Assembly (NCBI RefSeq): GCF_000292345.1
Contig: NZ_ALOU01000072.1
Location: 1 to 34,108 of the forward strand
Direction of reading: 5' to 3'
From: Cupriavidus sp. BIS7
Lineage (GTDB): Bacteria > Pseudomonadota > Gammaproteobacteria > Burkholderiales > Burkholderiaceae
Length of the DNA: 34,108 bases
How positions within the stretch are numbered: position 1 is the first letter of the stretch; each line of letters starts with the position of its first letter. The notes under the pieces were generated by a model. That model searched no databases. It had not been told where the DNA came from and saw only the letters and a program-made list of their open reading frames with translations. Of the stretch, positions 9,160-17,059 are shown one piece after another. A program made the translations under genes and the position numbers.

Positions 9160-9325
9160 CCTGAGGCACATCTGGCGACGATAGGCGAACTACTTATAGC
9201 CGACCGCGCTTTTATCGGTCATGGGCGCGCGTTTCCCGCATCCAGACTTGCACTCGAGGGTGCGATGATGCAGTCTTTGTCAAACTCAGACGTTAATCTG
9301 GAACAACAAAACGGAGAATAGTCCT

Positions 9326-9766
9326 ATGGGAATGTTGAGCGAGTTCCGAACATTTGCCATGCGCGGCAATGTCATCGACCTGGCAGTCGGTGTCATCATC
9401 GGTGCGGCATTTGGCAAGATTGTCGATTCGGTCGTCAATGACCTGATCATGCCGGTGATTGGCCGCATAGTTGGGAAGCTGGACTTTTCCAACATGTTCG
9501 TCATGCTGGCCGATCCGCCCGCAGGTGTCCCGCATACGCTCGATGCGCTGAAGAAAGCGGGCGTTCCTGTATTTGCCTACGGCAATTTTCTGACCATCGT
9601 GGTCAATTTCGTCATTCTCGCGTTCATCATCTTCCTGATGGTCCGCGGCTTCAACAAGATGCAGATGCGCGAGAAGGAAGCGGAGGCTCCGAAGCCTGTC
9701 GAGCCGCCCGAGGACATCGTTCTGCTGCGCGAAATTCGCGACAGCCTGAAGTCCCCGCGCGCCTGA
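9326..9766 (+). CDS. mscL: Large-conductance mechanosensitive channel MscL
   Basis: Pentameric inner-membrane channel that opens under membrane tension to release solutes during hypo-osmotic shock. At 146 residues it is slightly longer than E. coli MscL (136). An amphipathic N-terminal helix (MLSEFRTFAMRGNVIDLAVG) precedes the first helix at about 16-45 (VGVIIGAAFGKIVDSVVNDL, the pore-lining Gly/Ala pattern). A periplasmic loop at about 52-84 is followed by the second helix at about 86-107 and a charged cytoplasmic C-terminal bundle. A GGAG sequence lies about 10 bases before the ATG. It is a single gene, convergent with the NIF3-family gene. Confidence 0.97.
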   Translation: MGMLSEFRTFAMRGNVIDLAVGVIIGAAFGKIVDSVVNDLIMPVIGRIVGKLDFSNMFVMLADPPAGVPHTLDALKKAGVPVFAYGNFLTIVVNFVILAFIIFLMVRGFNKMQMREKEAEAPKPVEPPEDIVLLREIRDSLKSPRA

Positions 9767-9774
9767 GGCTAAAG

Positions 9775-9805
9775 ATTCCGTCCCGGCTCAGACCGGGTTC
9801 GGAAT
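9775..9805. repeat. Hairpin at the mscL / NIF3-family convergence
   Basis: Nested arms ATTCCG/CGGAAT and CCCGG/CCGGG around a CTCAGA loop. It spans the last codons of the minus-strand gene, 9 bases after the mscL stop. There is no T-run, so factor-independent termination is doubtful. Confidence 0.4.
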
Positions 9806-10534
9806 ATCGATGAAGGTGTGGCGCAGCCCGAACTGTTGCGCCAGATGATCACCCAACGCACGGATGCCGAAGCGCTCCGTGGCATGGTGGCCAGCGGCCA
9901 GATAGGCCACGCCGCTTTCACGCGCCATGTGCGTGGTGGGCTCGGACACCTCCCCACTAATATATAGATCCACGCCCGCGGCCACTGCTGCCGCGAAGTA
10001 GCCTTGTGCTCCGCCGGTGCACCAGCCCACCGTGCGGACCATCTGCTCAGGATCACCGATTGCAAGCGGCTCGCGCTCGAGTACCCCGCCCACGTGCGCT
10101 GCAAACGCACTGAGCGGCATCGGCTGCGGCAGCGTGCCAGTCCATCCGAGTTGATCGTCGCTGAACCGGCCAGTCGGCGTAATGCCAAGCTGCAACCCCA
10201 GTTGCGCATTGTTGCCAAGCTCCGCGTGATTATCGAGCGGCAGGTGATAGGCGAACAGATTGACGTCGGCCACCAGCAGCCGCTTCAGACGTGCATGCTT
10301 CTGGCCGATGACGCGGGCATCCTCGTTTTTCCAGAAATAACCGTGGTGCACGAGGATGGCATCGGCGCCAGCTTCGATCGCGGCGTCGAGCAGCGCCAGA
10401 CTCGCCGTCACGCCAGTGACAATGTGGGTGACCTCGGGGCGACCTTGCACTTGGAGCCCGTTCGGGCAATAGTCCTTGAAACGGGGAACTTCCAGCAGGT
10501 CGTTCAAGTACAATTCAAGCTCTTTTGTTTTCAT
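9788..10534 (-). CDS. NIF3-family dinuclear metal centre protein (YbgI-like)
   Basis: A 248-residue member of the NIF3/YbgI family, which forms toroidal hexamers with a two-metal site; some members have been described as GTP cyclohydrolase I type 2, but the function is not settled. Metal-ligand signatures are HHGYFWKNE (His63-His64 first) near the N-terminus and GHHATERFG near the C-terminus. The core includes KDYCPNGLQVQG, GADAILVHHG and GGAQGYF, all conserved in the family. No membrane segment is seen. Its start is only 20 bases from the start of the divergent HtrA-type protease, so at least one of the two promoters must lie inside the opposite gene. Confidence 0.92.
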   Translation of the reverse strand: MKTKELELYLNDLLEVPRFKDYCPNGLQVQGRPEVTHIVTGVTASLALLDAAIEAGADAILVHHGYFWKNEDARVIGQKHARLKRLLVADVNLFAYHLPLDNHAELGNNAQLGLQLGITPTGRFSDDQLGWTGTLPQPMPLSAFAAHVGGVLEREPLAIGDPEQMVRTVGWCTGGAQGYFAAAVAAGVDLYISGEVSEPTTHMARESGVAYLAAGHHATERFGIRALGDHLAQQFGLRHTFIDIPNPV

Positions 10535-10554
10535 TTCCTGCTCAAAACTCCAAT

Positions 10555-11751
10555 ATGTTGCGCCGCTTCTGGCTTTTCTTCGCTCAGGCTGTCACGGTTG
10601 TACTGGCCGTGTGGTTCGTCGTGGCCACGCTCAAACCCGAGTGGCTGCAGCGCGGGCGGGTGGCCGTGCAATCGGGATCGCCAATTGTGGCACTGAAGGA
10701 AGTCGTGCCCAGCATAGAGGGTTCGGCGGCACCAGGGTCTTACAGCGAGGCGGCCCGACTGGCCATGCCCGCAGTGGTCAATATATTCACCAGCAAGAAC
10801 GGCTCCAAGCGGTCACCCAACAATCCGCAGGCCGAGGATCCGTGGTTCCGGTTCTTCTTTGGCGATCGGCTGCCGGAGCGCCAGGAGCCGGTATCGAGCC
10901 TGGGCTCGGGCGTGATCGTCAGCGCCGAGGGTTACATTCTAACCAACCACCACGTGGTGGATGGCGCTGACGAAATCGAAGTCGCGCTGACCGATGGCCG
11001 CAAGGCCAACGCCAAGGTCGTGGGTTCCGATCCGGAGACCGACCTGGCCGTGCTGAAAGTCACACTCAAGGAACTGCCGGCGATTACGCTGGGCCGGATC
11101 GAGAACGTGAAGGTCGGTGATGTGGTACTGGCCATCGGCAACCCGTTCGGCGTCGGCCAGACCGTGACAATGGGTATCGTGTCGGCGCTTGGCCGCAGCC
11201 ACCTGGGTATCAACACGTTCGAGAATTTCATTCAGACCGATGCGGCGATCAACCCCGGCAACTCGGGTGGTGCGCTGGTCGATGCACAAGGAAATCTGCT
11301 GGGTATCAACACAGCGATCTATTCGCGCTCAGGTGGTTCGCTGGGCATAGGCTTTGCGATCCCGGTATCGACCGCGAAGCAGGTGATGGAGTCGATCATT
11401 TCCACTGGCAGCGTGACACGAGGCTGGATCGGCGTGGAGCCGCAGGATCTGACCCCCGAGATTGCCGAGTCTTTCGGACTCGAGGCCAAGGAGGGCGCGC
11501 TGATCGCCGCGGTGGTACAAGGTGGGCCGGCGGACAAGGCTGGCGTAAAGCCAGGCGATGTATTGGTATCCGTCGACAATCAATCGATATCGGATACGAC
11601 CGCGCTGCTCAATGCGATTGCGCAGTTGAAGCCCGGGGCCGAAGCGAAGATGAAGGTAATCCGGCGTGGCAAGCCGGCGGAAATTACGGTCACGATCGGC
11701 AAGCGACCGCCACCGCCGCGCAGGGCAATGCCGCTGGATGAGGAAGAGTAA
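10555..11751 (+). CDS. Membrane-anchored HtrA/Do-family serine protease (DegS/AlgW-like)
   Basis: Periplasmic serine protease of 398 residues. The N-terminal membrane anchor is at about 5-26, the trypsin-like domain at about 65-290, and a single PDZ domain at about 292-382. The catalytic triad is intact: His133 in TNHHVV, Asp163 in ETDLAVLKV and Ser237 in NPGNSGGAL. One PDZ domain plus an uncleaved anchor is the DegS/AlgW layout, in which the enzyme senses misfolded outer-membrane proteins and cuts an anti-sigma factor; that role here is inference. No rseA or rpoE gene is in the window. The protein ends in a short Pro/Arg and acidic tail. The start at MLRRFWLFF avoids a 10-residue extension that would overlap the divergent gene's start. 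Confidence 0.93.
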   Translation: MLRRFWLFFAQAVTVVLAVWFVVATLKPEWLQRGRVAVQSGSPIVALKEVVPSIEGSAAPGSYSEAARLAMPAVVNIFTSKNGSKRSPNNPQAEDPWFRFFFGDRLPERQEPVSSLGSGVIVSAEGYILTNHHVVDGADEIEVALTDGRKANAKVVGSDPETDLAVLKVTLKELPAITLGRIENVKVGDVVLAIGNPFGVGQTVTMGIVSALGRSHLGINTFENFIQTDAAINPGNSGGALVDAQGNLLGINTAIYSRSGGSLGIGFAIPVSTAKQVMESIISTGSVTRGWIGVEPQDLTPEIAESFGLEAKEGALIAAVVQGGPADKAGVKPGDVLVSVDNQSISDTTALLNAIAQLKPGAEAKMKVIRRGKPAEITVTIGKRPPPPRRAMPLDEEE

Positions 11752-11804
11752 GCTCGCTGGATAAGTCCAGCTAGTGCACAGTTGATTCGGATGCCGAGAT
11801 GAAG

Positions 11805-11832
11805 AGCCCCGTCAGTGATGGCGGGGCTTTTT
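11805..11832 (+). terminator. Rho-independent terminator after the HtrA-type protease
   Basis: A 9-base stem (AGCCCCGTC / GGCGGGGCT, one G-T pair) with a 6-base loop, followed by TTTTT on the plus strand, about 54 bases after the protease stop. Confidence 0.85.
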
Positions 11833-12159
11833 GTTTGTGTCGTCGTTGTCGATGGGTTGTCGGCGGGTTGACCGAGGAAATCGGTGACATGTCTGGACAA
11901 ACATGCCCTTGCAACAGCCATTGAGGTGAGCCTCTGCATTGAGGCACCAAACACCCGGCCCTGCAGGACGGCAAGCCAGGCGCCTAGGCAGGTAGGCCAA
12001 GTGCAGATTCAAAAAGCCACACCCAAGCCAGGAAAGGAGTGAGGAAACCCGAGCTTGCAGCAGTGATGCCGGAAAACGGCCTCTGGTTCTCCGTGTCCAA
12101 GACTCTGCGCCGCACACCAGTTCTACGACGCAAAGCATCGTGCAGCGGCCGAAAAAAAC
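11833..12159. other. Intergenic stretch without a recognisable gene
   Basis: This region lies between the protease terminator and the porin terminator, so no transcript is expected to cross it from either side. The short open frames in it do not resemble known proteins and have no convincing ribosome binding site. I see no tRNA, no strong promoter and no repeat array. A small RNA cannot be excluded by eye. Confidence 0.5.
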
Positions 12160-12193
12160 AAAACGCCGACATCCTTTCGGATGCCGGCGTTTT
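12160..12193 (-). terminator. Rho-independent terminator of the porin gene
   Basis: A 15-base stem with one mismatch (AAAACGCCGACATCC / GGATGCCGGCGTTTT) and a TTTC loop. On the minus strand it runs directly into a long T-run (complement of GAAAAAAACAAAA). It lies 36 bases after the porin stop. Confidence 0.9.
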
Positions 12194-12229
12194 GCAGCCA
12201 ATCTGAAGCGGGCTTACACCCGCGTCAAA

Positions 12230-13375
12230 TTAGAACTTGTGGCGCAGGCCAACCATGGCGCCGAACTGGTTGTACGAACCCAGCGTCGTGCCGAAGCCCG
12301 AACCACCCAGGCTACCCGGGCTAGCCGAAGACGTGCCCAGGGTCGAGCCGTCCTTGTTCTTCGTGTAGGCCAGGTTGAAGTAGGCGTCCGTACGCTTCGA
12401 GAAAGCGTAGTCCGTCGACACAACGAAGCTCCACGGATCGGCACCGGTATTGCGGAAGTCTTGGAAGTACGCAGCACCCGTCAGCGACAGAGCCGGGGTC
12501 AGCTGGTAACCCATACCCAGCCAGTACAGGTTCGAAACGTTGGCAATCTTGTTCGCACCGTCGACGGTGTTGATACCGCCGGGCAGAACTGCGCCGTCGA
12601 AGGCGTGGGCGTAACGGTAACCAGCGAACACCTTGGCCGGGCCGAAGGCGTACGTACCAGCAACCGAAGCGCGGCGGATCTTGGCGCCGTCAGCAGCTGC
12701 GATACCAGCGTTGGTTTCGTCATAGATCGCGCCGACCGAGAACGGGCCACCGGTGTACGACAGGCTCGCGCTCATTTCGCGGCCCAGGTGGTAGTTGCCC
12801 GGAACTTCGCCGTTGATACCTTGGTAGACCGAAGCCGACGTAGCACCCGTGTTCGTGCCGGTGCTATACAGCAGCGAGCCGGTCAGGCCGCCGAACGTAC
12901 CGATGTACTTGATCGAGTTGTCGGCACGCGACTGGAATTCCGGAGCCTGAGCCGTGATCGAGTAGTTCGACGAAATGGCCATCGGGTCGTAGGCCAGACC
13001 GAAGTCATAGAACGGGGTCTGGTGACGGCCCAGGGTCAGTTGGCCGTATTGGCTACCCATACCCACGAAGGCTTGGCGACCGAACAGACGGTTACCTTGG
13101 CCCGACGTACCGGTATCGATGTTGAAACCGCTTTCCAGCACGAAGATACCCTTCAGGCCACCGCCCAGGTCTTCAACGCCACGCAGGCCCCAACGGCTGC
13201 CCGACATGCCGCCCGAGTTCAGGCGCACGACGTCGTGGCTGGACGAGCTCGTCTGGGCGTGGTTGGAGTATTCGACGCCAGCGTCAACCACACCGTACAG
13301 GGTCACGCTCGACTGGGCATAGGCGCCACCGGCGGCCAGGGCGGCCACGGCAGCAGCAAACAGTTTCATCTTCAT
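12230..13375 (-). CDS. General outer-membrane porin (Burkholderia type, OmpC-like)
   Basis: Trimeric 16-strand beta-barrel porin admitting small hydrophilic solutes. From the chosen ATG it has 381 residues: a signal peptide MKMKLFAAAVAALAAGGAYA cut before QSSVTLYGVVDAG, the usual first strand of this family. A block near residue 60 (SRWGLRGVEDLGGGLKGIF) and the C-terminal GLRHKF with terminal Phe, the Bam recognition signal, are also typical. The upstream 21 in-frame codons lack signal character, and AAGGAAAG precedes this ATG. It is a single gene with a strong terminator. The 5' leader holds a small hairpin at 13416-13431. Substrate preference cannot be read from the sequence. Confidence 0.94.
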   Translation of the reverse strand: MKMKLFAAAVAALAAGGAYAQSSVTLYGVVDAGVEYSNHAQTSSSSHDVVRLNSGGMSGSRWGLRGVEDLGGGLKGIFVLESGFNIDTGTSGQGNRLFGRQAFVGMGSQYGQLTLGRHQTPFYDFGLAYDPMAISSNYSITAQAPEFQSRADNSIKYIGTFGGLTGSLLYSTGTNTGATSASVYQGINGEVPGNYHLGREMSASLSYTGGPFSVGAIYDETNAGIAAADGAKIRRASVAGTYAFGPAKVFAGYRYAHAFDGAVLPGGINTVDGANKIANVSNLYWLGMGYQLTPALSLTGAAYFQDFRNTGADPWSFVVSTDYAFSKRTDAYFNLAYTKNKDGSTLGTSSASPGSLGGSGFGTTLGSYNQFGAMVGLRHKF

Positions 13376-13415
13376 ATCGACACTTTCCTTGTCAACTGAT
13401 TGGGAAATCTTGGTT

Positions 13416-13431
13416 GCCCAAGTGTTTGGGC
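13416..13431 (-). promoter_or_regulatory. Small hairpin in the porin upstream region
   Basis: GCCCAA/TTGGGC arms with a 4-base loop, about 41 bases before the porin start. It could be a leader structure that a small RNA or protein acts on, or a dyad operator. A possible -10 (CATAAT on the minus strand) lies about 30 bases further upstream. Function is inferred only. Confidence 0.35.
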
Positions 13432-13602
13432 GACGCATTCACATTCACGTCTGGATCGTATTATGTGTCACCCCCCTTGCTCGCCAGAAGTGTTTTTCGC
13501 CGTAAACGCGGTTTACCGACACATCTTGTTGTGATGAAGCAACAGCAATTGGGGAGATTTTCACCAAAATGGTGCAGGAGTCGGCATTCAGATTGATGCC
13601 TG

Positions 13603-13624
13603 CAGGCCGTTAACTAACGGCCTG
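13603..13624 (-). terminator. Possible weak terminator after tatC
   Basis: A perfect 10-base stem (CAGGCCGTTA / TAACGGCCTG) with a 2-base centre, 6 bases after the tatC stop. No T-run follows on the minus strand, so it may act with another factor or simply be a 3'-end hairpin. It marks the end of the long mla-his-tat gene train. Confidence 0.45.
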
Positions 13625-13629
13625 GAGAC

Positions 13630-14412
13630 TCAGTCCGCCTGGGTTTCACCCTCGGCAGGTGCGCCAAGCGACTGTTTCGAGACGAAGCGGGCCATCAGCA
13701 GCCCAAGTTCGTACAGCGCTATCAGGGGTACGGCCAGCAACAGCTGCGACATCACATCCGGTGGCGTAACCACGGCGGCGATGATGAATGCTCCGACGAT
13801 CACGTATGGGCGGATCTGCTTGAGTTTGTCGAGTTCGACCACGCCGAACTTGACCAGCACAATCACCACCACCGGCACTTCGAACGTGATGCCGAAAGCC
13901 AGGAACATCGTCATGGCGAAACTCAGGTACTTGTCGATGTCCGTCGACATGTCCGCGCCAAGCGGCGCGTTGTAGTGCGCCATGAAGTGGAACACGGTCG
14001 GGAACACCAGGAAGTACGCGAAGGCCACGCCGCAAAGGAACAGCACGTAGCTGCTCGATACCAGCGGCAGGATCAGTTTCTTCTCGTGCTGGTAGAGACC
14101 CGGCGCCACGAATTGCCAGATCTGGTAAAGCACCCAGGGCAATGCCAGCAGGAACGCCACCAGCATCGTCACCTTCATCGGCACGAAGAACGACCCCGTG
14201 ACGTCCGTGACGATCATGCGTCCGCCCTTCGGCAACGACTGCATCAGCGGCGCCGCGAACAGGTTGAAGATCTGCGGCGCCCAGTAGACCATGGCCACGA
14301 AGACAATGATCACCCCCGCCACCGCCTTGACCAGCCGCTCGCGCAGCTCGATCAGGTGGGAGATAAAGGTTTCCTGTTGGGATTCGTCGTTGGGATCTGT
14401 GGAGCCCGCCAT
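13630..14412 (-). CDS. tatC: Sec-independent protein translocase subunit TatC
   Basis: Core multispanning receptor of the twin-arginine translocase, which binds RR signal peptides and exports folded proteins. At 260 residues it shows the six-helix pattern and the diagnostic motifs: HLIELRERL at the N-terminus, GSFFVPMKV, the FVAPGLYQHEKK loop, and FGITFEVPV containing the conserved Glu of helix 4. The start at MAGSTDPND is 2 bases after the tatB stop; longer upstream frames would run into tatB. It is the last gene of tatABC. The acidic C-terminus (EGETQAD) is cytoplasmic. Confidence 0.97.
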   Translation of the reverse strand: MAGSTDPNDESQQETFISHLIELRERLVKAVAGVIIVFVAMVYWAPQIFNLFAAPLMQSLPKGGRMIVTDVTGSFFVPMKVTMLVAFLLALPWVLYQIWQFVAPGLYQHEKKLILPLVSSSYVLFLCGVAFAYFLVFPTVFHFMAHYNAPLGADMSTDIDKYLSFAMTMFLAFGITFEVPVVVIVLVKFGVVELDKLKQIRPYVIVGAFIIAAVVTPPDVMSQLLLAVPLIALYELGLLMARFVSKQSLGAPAEGETQAD

Positions 14413-14414
14413 GC

Positions 14415-14912
14415 TTACTCGAAGAAGGAACGGTTGCGGCCACTGGCGGGCCGGTGGCGCTTCACGCGGGCAGCGCCGGACTGCACCCACACGCGCGTGT
14501 TCTGCTGGCGCTTGAACCAGAGCGGTCGGGCACCCTGCTTGACGCGCCAGCTCTTGCGGCCATTGTGCGTCTTGTGCGCGGCACTCCAGCTCGGCACATA
14601 GCCGGCGTCGGAAGACGCCGACGCAGTTGTGCCGCTCAGCGCTTCGTTGAGCGCCTGGGTATGCTCGCTGACTTCCTTGTGGATGGACTGTTCGACGTCG
14701 CGCGCGGCGTTTTCGAATTCGGTGCGCATCTTGCGCAGCTCATCGAGTTCCACCTCGCGGCTGACTTCGGCCTTGACGTCGTTGATATAGCGCTGCGCGC
14801 GGCCAACCAGCGCGCCAACAGTCCGCGCCACTTTCGGCAAGCGCTCGGGGCCGATCACGATCAGCGCCACGGCGCCGATCAGTGCCAGCTTGGAAATGCC
14901 GAGATCGATCAT
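14415..14912 (-). CDS. tatB: Sec-independent protein translocase subunit TatB
   Basis: Single-helix Tat subunit that forms the receptor complex with TatC. The protein has 165 residues: a very short N-terminus MIDLGISKL, a membrane helix at about 6-20 ending in the hallmark GPERLP hinge, an amphipathic helix (VARTVGALVGRAQRYINDVKAEV), then a helical acidic region to about residue 95. The last 70 residues form a strongly basic tail with spaced Trp residues (KSWRVKQ, PLWFKRQ, RVWVQSG) and end in RNRSFFE. This tail is longer than needed for the core function and has no counterpart that I know in E. coli TatB. The gene lies between tatA and tatC. Confidence 0.95.
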   Translation of the reverse strand: MIDLGISKLALIGAVALIVIGPERLPKVARTVGALVGRAQRYINDVKAEVSREVELDELRKMRTEFENAARDVEQSIHKEVSEHTQALNEALSGTTASASSDAGYVPSWSAAHKTHNGRKSWRVKQGARPLWFKRQQNTRVWVQSGAARVKRHRPASGRNRSFFE

Positions 14913-15011
14913 GCGAACATCAGAACAGGGACACGGGAATGGCGAGCCGTCGCAACGCACGTGGCGACGGCAGCCGCAAGAGTGACAGGCAAGGAGGTTA
15001 CTGTCAGCCGA

Positions 15012-15239
15012 TTACTGCTGACGCGACTTTTCCTTGGCTTCAACGTCGATGGTGGTGGAATCGCGCAGTTCCTTGGCCGGAGCTGCCGGCTCGTCGGTGT
15101 TGCCTTCCTTCATGCCGTCCTTGAAGCCCTTCACCGCACCGCCCAGATCCTGGCCGATATTGCGCAGCTTCTTGGTACCGAATACGAGCATGACGATCAC
15201 CAGCACGATCAGCCAATGCCAAATGCTAAACGAACCCAT
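15012..15239 (-). CDS. tatA: Sec-independent protein translocase subunit TatA
   Basis: Pore-forming Tat subunit of 75 residues: N-terminal MGSFSIWHWLIVLVIVMLVF membrane helix, the FGTKKLRNIG hinge, an amphipathic helix (QDLGGAVKGFKDGMKEG) and a polar C-terminus. This matches the TatA pattern rather than TatB, which has GPERLP at the hinge. It is the first of tatABC, 99 bases before tatB. A 163-base gap to the HIT gene upstream could hold a promoter, although none is obvious. Confidence 0.96.
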   Translation of the reverse strand: MGSFSIWHWLIVLVIVMLVFGTKKLRNIGQDLGGAVKGFKDGMKEGNTDEPAAPAKELRDSTTIDVEAKEKSRQQ

Positions 15240-15402
15240 TTCTTGCTCCTGATAAAGCCGCGGGCGTCAGTGGTCAATGCGCCCGGCCCCGAAATTTCCG
15301 TCCATCAAAGGCCACGCCGGGCGACGGTTCCCGACGCGACATCGGGCCACGACACCAGTCGCGGTGTCCCGGCCCGTTCATGCCATGACTACCCCGATCG
15401 GA

Positions 15403-15759
15403 TCAGGGTGCCGGCGCCTTCCACTGGTTGCGCGGGCCGCCCATCACGTGGATGTGGAGGTGGAATACCTCCTGTCCACCGTCCGTGCCGGTGTTGATCA
15501 CCGTCCGGAATCCATTGTGGCAGCCGGCCTGACGCGCCAGTTCAGGCACCTTGAGCATCATTCTAGCAAGCACATCCGATTCGCCGGGCCCGCAATCGGC
15601 CAGTGAATCGACATGTGACTTTGGAATCAGCAGGAAGTGTACCGGCGCTTTGGGATGGATATCGTGAAACGCCAGCAGTTCTTCATCCTCATACACCTTG
15701 TTCGCAGGAATCTGGCCGGCCACGATCTTGCAGAAAATGCAATTGTCCTGGGATTTCAT
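15403..15759 (-). CDS. hinT: HIT-family (HinT-type) nucleotide hydrolase
   Basis: Purine nucleoside phosphoramidase-type histidine-triad protein, 118 residues. The catalytic motif HLHIHV lies at residues 100-105, and the N-terminal CIFCKIVAGQIPANKVYEDEE and central FHDIHPKAPVHFLLIPKSH blocks are standard for the HinT branch. It is cytoplasmic and homodimeric in the family. It lies between the DUF4870 gene and tatA on the same strand, a placement I associate with related Burkholderiales. The Cys7-x-x-Cys10 pair near the N-terminus resembles the zinc site of some HIT proteins. Confidence 0.95.
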   Translation of the reverse strand: MKSQDNCIFCKIVAGQIPANKVYEDEELLAFHDIHPKAPVHFLLIPKSHVDSLADCGPGESDVLARMMLKVPELARQAGCHNGFRTVINTGTDGGQEVFHLHIHVMGGPRNQWKAPAP

Positions 15760-15835
15760 TGAGTTCTTGTTGCAGTATGTCCTGACAATCCCGGGGAATG
15801 CTCGAACGTACTGGCCCCCTTCTTCATTAGACGAC

Positions 15836-16228
15836 TCAGAACTGCTCGTCCGGATACATTGGCTTGCGGTCGTTCAGGTACAGCCAGCCCTTGACGATAC
15901 GATACAGCATCCACAATGACAGGACACTCCACAGGCCGATCGCGAACGGAAACAGCAATACCGTGAGGAACATGCAGCCGCCCACCAAAAACCAGACGAT
16001 GGACCACCAGAATGTGCGGATCTGCCATGCGAAGTGCGAAGCGTAGAGCGTGCCACGCGTGTCATCGCGCTTGACATAGTTGACGATGATTGCGATCAGC
16101 GCGGTGATACCACCGGTAAACCAGTGGACGGCGTAAAGCGCATAAAGAATATGCGTGAGCTTGCGCAATCCATCGAGCTTGTCCGCGTCTGCGGTCGTCG
16201 TGACTTGCGAGGTGTAGTCCGTCGCCAT
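15836..16228 (-). CDS. DUF4870-like small membrane protein
   Basis: A 130-residue integral membrane protein with about three helices (near residues 28-51, 74-95 and 97-118). It has a polar N-terminus and a short cytoplasmic-looking C-terminus ending in PMYPDEQF. The pattern LTHILYALYA...IAIIVNYVKRDDTRGTLYASHFAWQIRTFWW fits the DUF4870/Tic20-like group, whose function is not established. I chose the ATG for MATDYTSQ; an in-frame start five codons earlier is possible. It follows hisE by 56 bases and precedes the HIT gene, so it probably belongs to the his-tat transcript. Confidence 0.85.
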   Translation of the reverse strand: MATDYTSQVTTTADADKLDGLRKLTHILYALYAVHWFTGGITALIAIIVNYVKRDDTRGTLYASHFAWQIRTFWWSIVWFLVGGCMFLTVLLFPFAIGLWSVLSLWMLYRIVKGWLYLNDRKPMYPDEQF

Positions 16229-16284
16229 CGTGGCCTCCAACATTAAGCCGTGCCCGGACCGTTCCGGGCGGCGTGACTCTTATC

Positions 16285-16653
16285 CTACTCTTTGCGGCTT
16301 GCCTTCTCGACCAGGCCGGACATCCCTTCGCGGCGCGCCAGTTCATTGACGACGTCTTCGGGCGTCTTGCCGAAGTGCGCCAGCAGCACCATCGAGTGGA
16401 ACCACAGGTCGGCCACCTCGTAGACCACCTTGTTCACGGCGTCATCGGTCAGATTGGCGGCGCGCGCGTCCTTGGCGGCCATCACGGTCTCGGTGGCTTC
16501 CTCGCCGATCTTCTTGAGGATCGCGTCGTCACCCTTCTTGAACAGCTTGGCGACGTAGGATTTCTCCGGGTCGCCGCCGTTCTCGGGCTTGCGAGATTCC
16601 AGCGTGGCCGCCACGCGCGCCAGCACGTCGGCCTGGGAGAGATTGCCGCTCAT
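16285..16653 (-). CDS. hisE: Phosphoribosyl-ATP pyrophosphatase HisE
   Basis: Second step of histidine synthesis: hydrolysis of phosphoribosyl-ATP to phosphoribosyl-AMP and pyrophosphate. It is a stand-alone 122-residue enzyme, not fused to HisI as in enterics. Family blocks are SYVAKLFKKGDDAILKKIGEEATE, with the acidic metal-binding Glu residues, and NKVVYEVADLWFHSMVLLAHFG. The ATG overlaps the hisI stop codon (ATGA), so translation is coupled. The longer upstream frame is a shadow of hisI. Confidence 0.96.
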   Translation of the reverse strand: MSGNLSQADVLARVAATLESRKPENGGDPEKSYVAKLFKKGDDAILKKIGEEATETVMAAKDARAANLTDDAVNKVVYEVADLWFHSMVLLAHFGKTPEDVVNELARREGMSGLVEKASRKE

Positions 16654-17057
16654 GGCTTGGCCGCGTAGATCGTGGAGGGATCCTTGAGCACCGGCTCGAC
16701 GGTCTGCCAGTCGCCGGACTCCACATCGCCATCGAACTTCTGGAAGAAACACGAGTGACGGCCAGTATGGCAGGCGATGCTGTCGATCTGCGTGACCTTG
16801 AGCAGCACCACATCCTCGTCGCAATCGAGACGAATCTCATGCACCTTCTGCACGTGGCCGGATTCCTCGCCCTTGTGCCACAGGCGCTTGCGCGAGCGCG
16901 ACCAGAACACGGCCTCGCCCAGTTCCACGGTGCGCTGCAGTGCATCGCGATTCATATACGCGAACATCAGCACATCATTGGAACCTGTTTCCTGGACGAT
17001 CACCGGCACCAGGCCGTTGTCGTCCCACTTCACCTTGTTCAGCCACTTCTTCGCCAT
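16650..17057 (-). CDS. hisI: Phosphoribosyl-AMP cyclohydrolase HisI
   Basis: Third step of histidine synthesis: zinc-dependent opening of the adenine ring of phosphoribosyl-AMP. It has 135 residues from the ATG. Conserved blocks are NDVLMFAYMNRDAL, FWSRSRKRLWHKGEESGH and DCDEDVVLLKV, followed by ACHTGRHSCFF with the metal-binding cysteines. A GTG two codons upstream, overlapping the hisF stop, is an alternative start. It lies between hisF (2 bases away) and hisE (4-base overlap). Confidence 0.96.
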   Translation of the reverse strand: MAKKWLNKVKWDDNGLVPVIVQETGSNDVLMFAYMNRDALQRTVELGEAVFWSRSRKRLWHKGEESGHVQKVHEIRLDCDEDVVLLKVTQIDSIACHTGRHSCFFQKFDGDVESGDWQTVEPVLKDPSTIYAAKP

Positions 17058-17059
17058 GA

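Noticed and set aside
12140..13399. Plus-strand open frame of 419 codons opposite the porin gene
   Set aside because: It is antisense to a clear porin with signal peptide, family motifs and terminal Phe; it starts inside the porin terminator.
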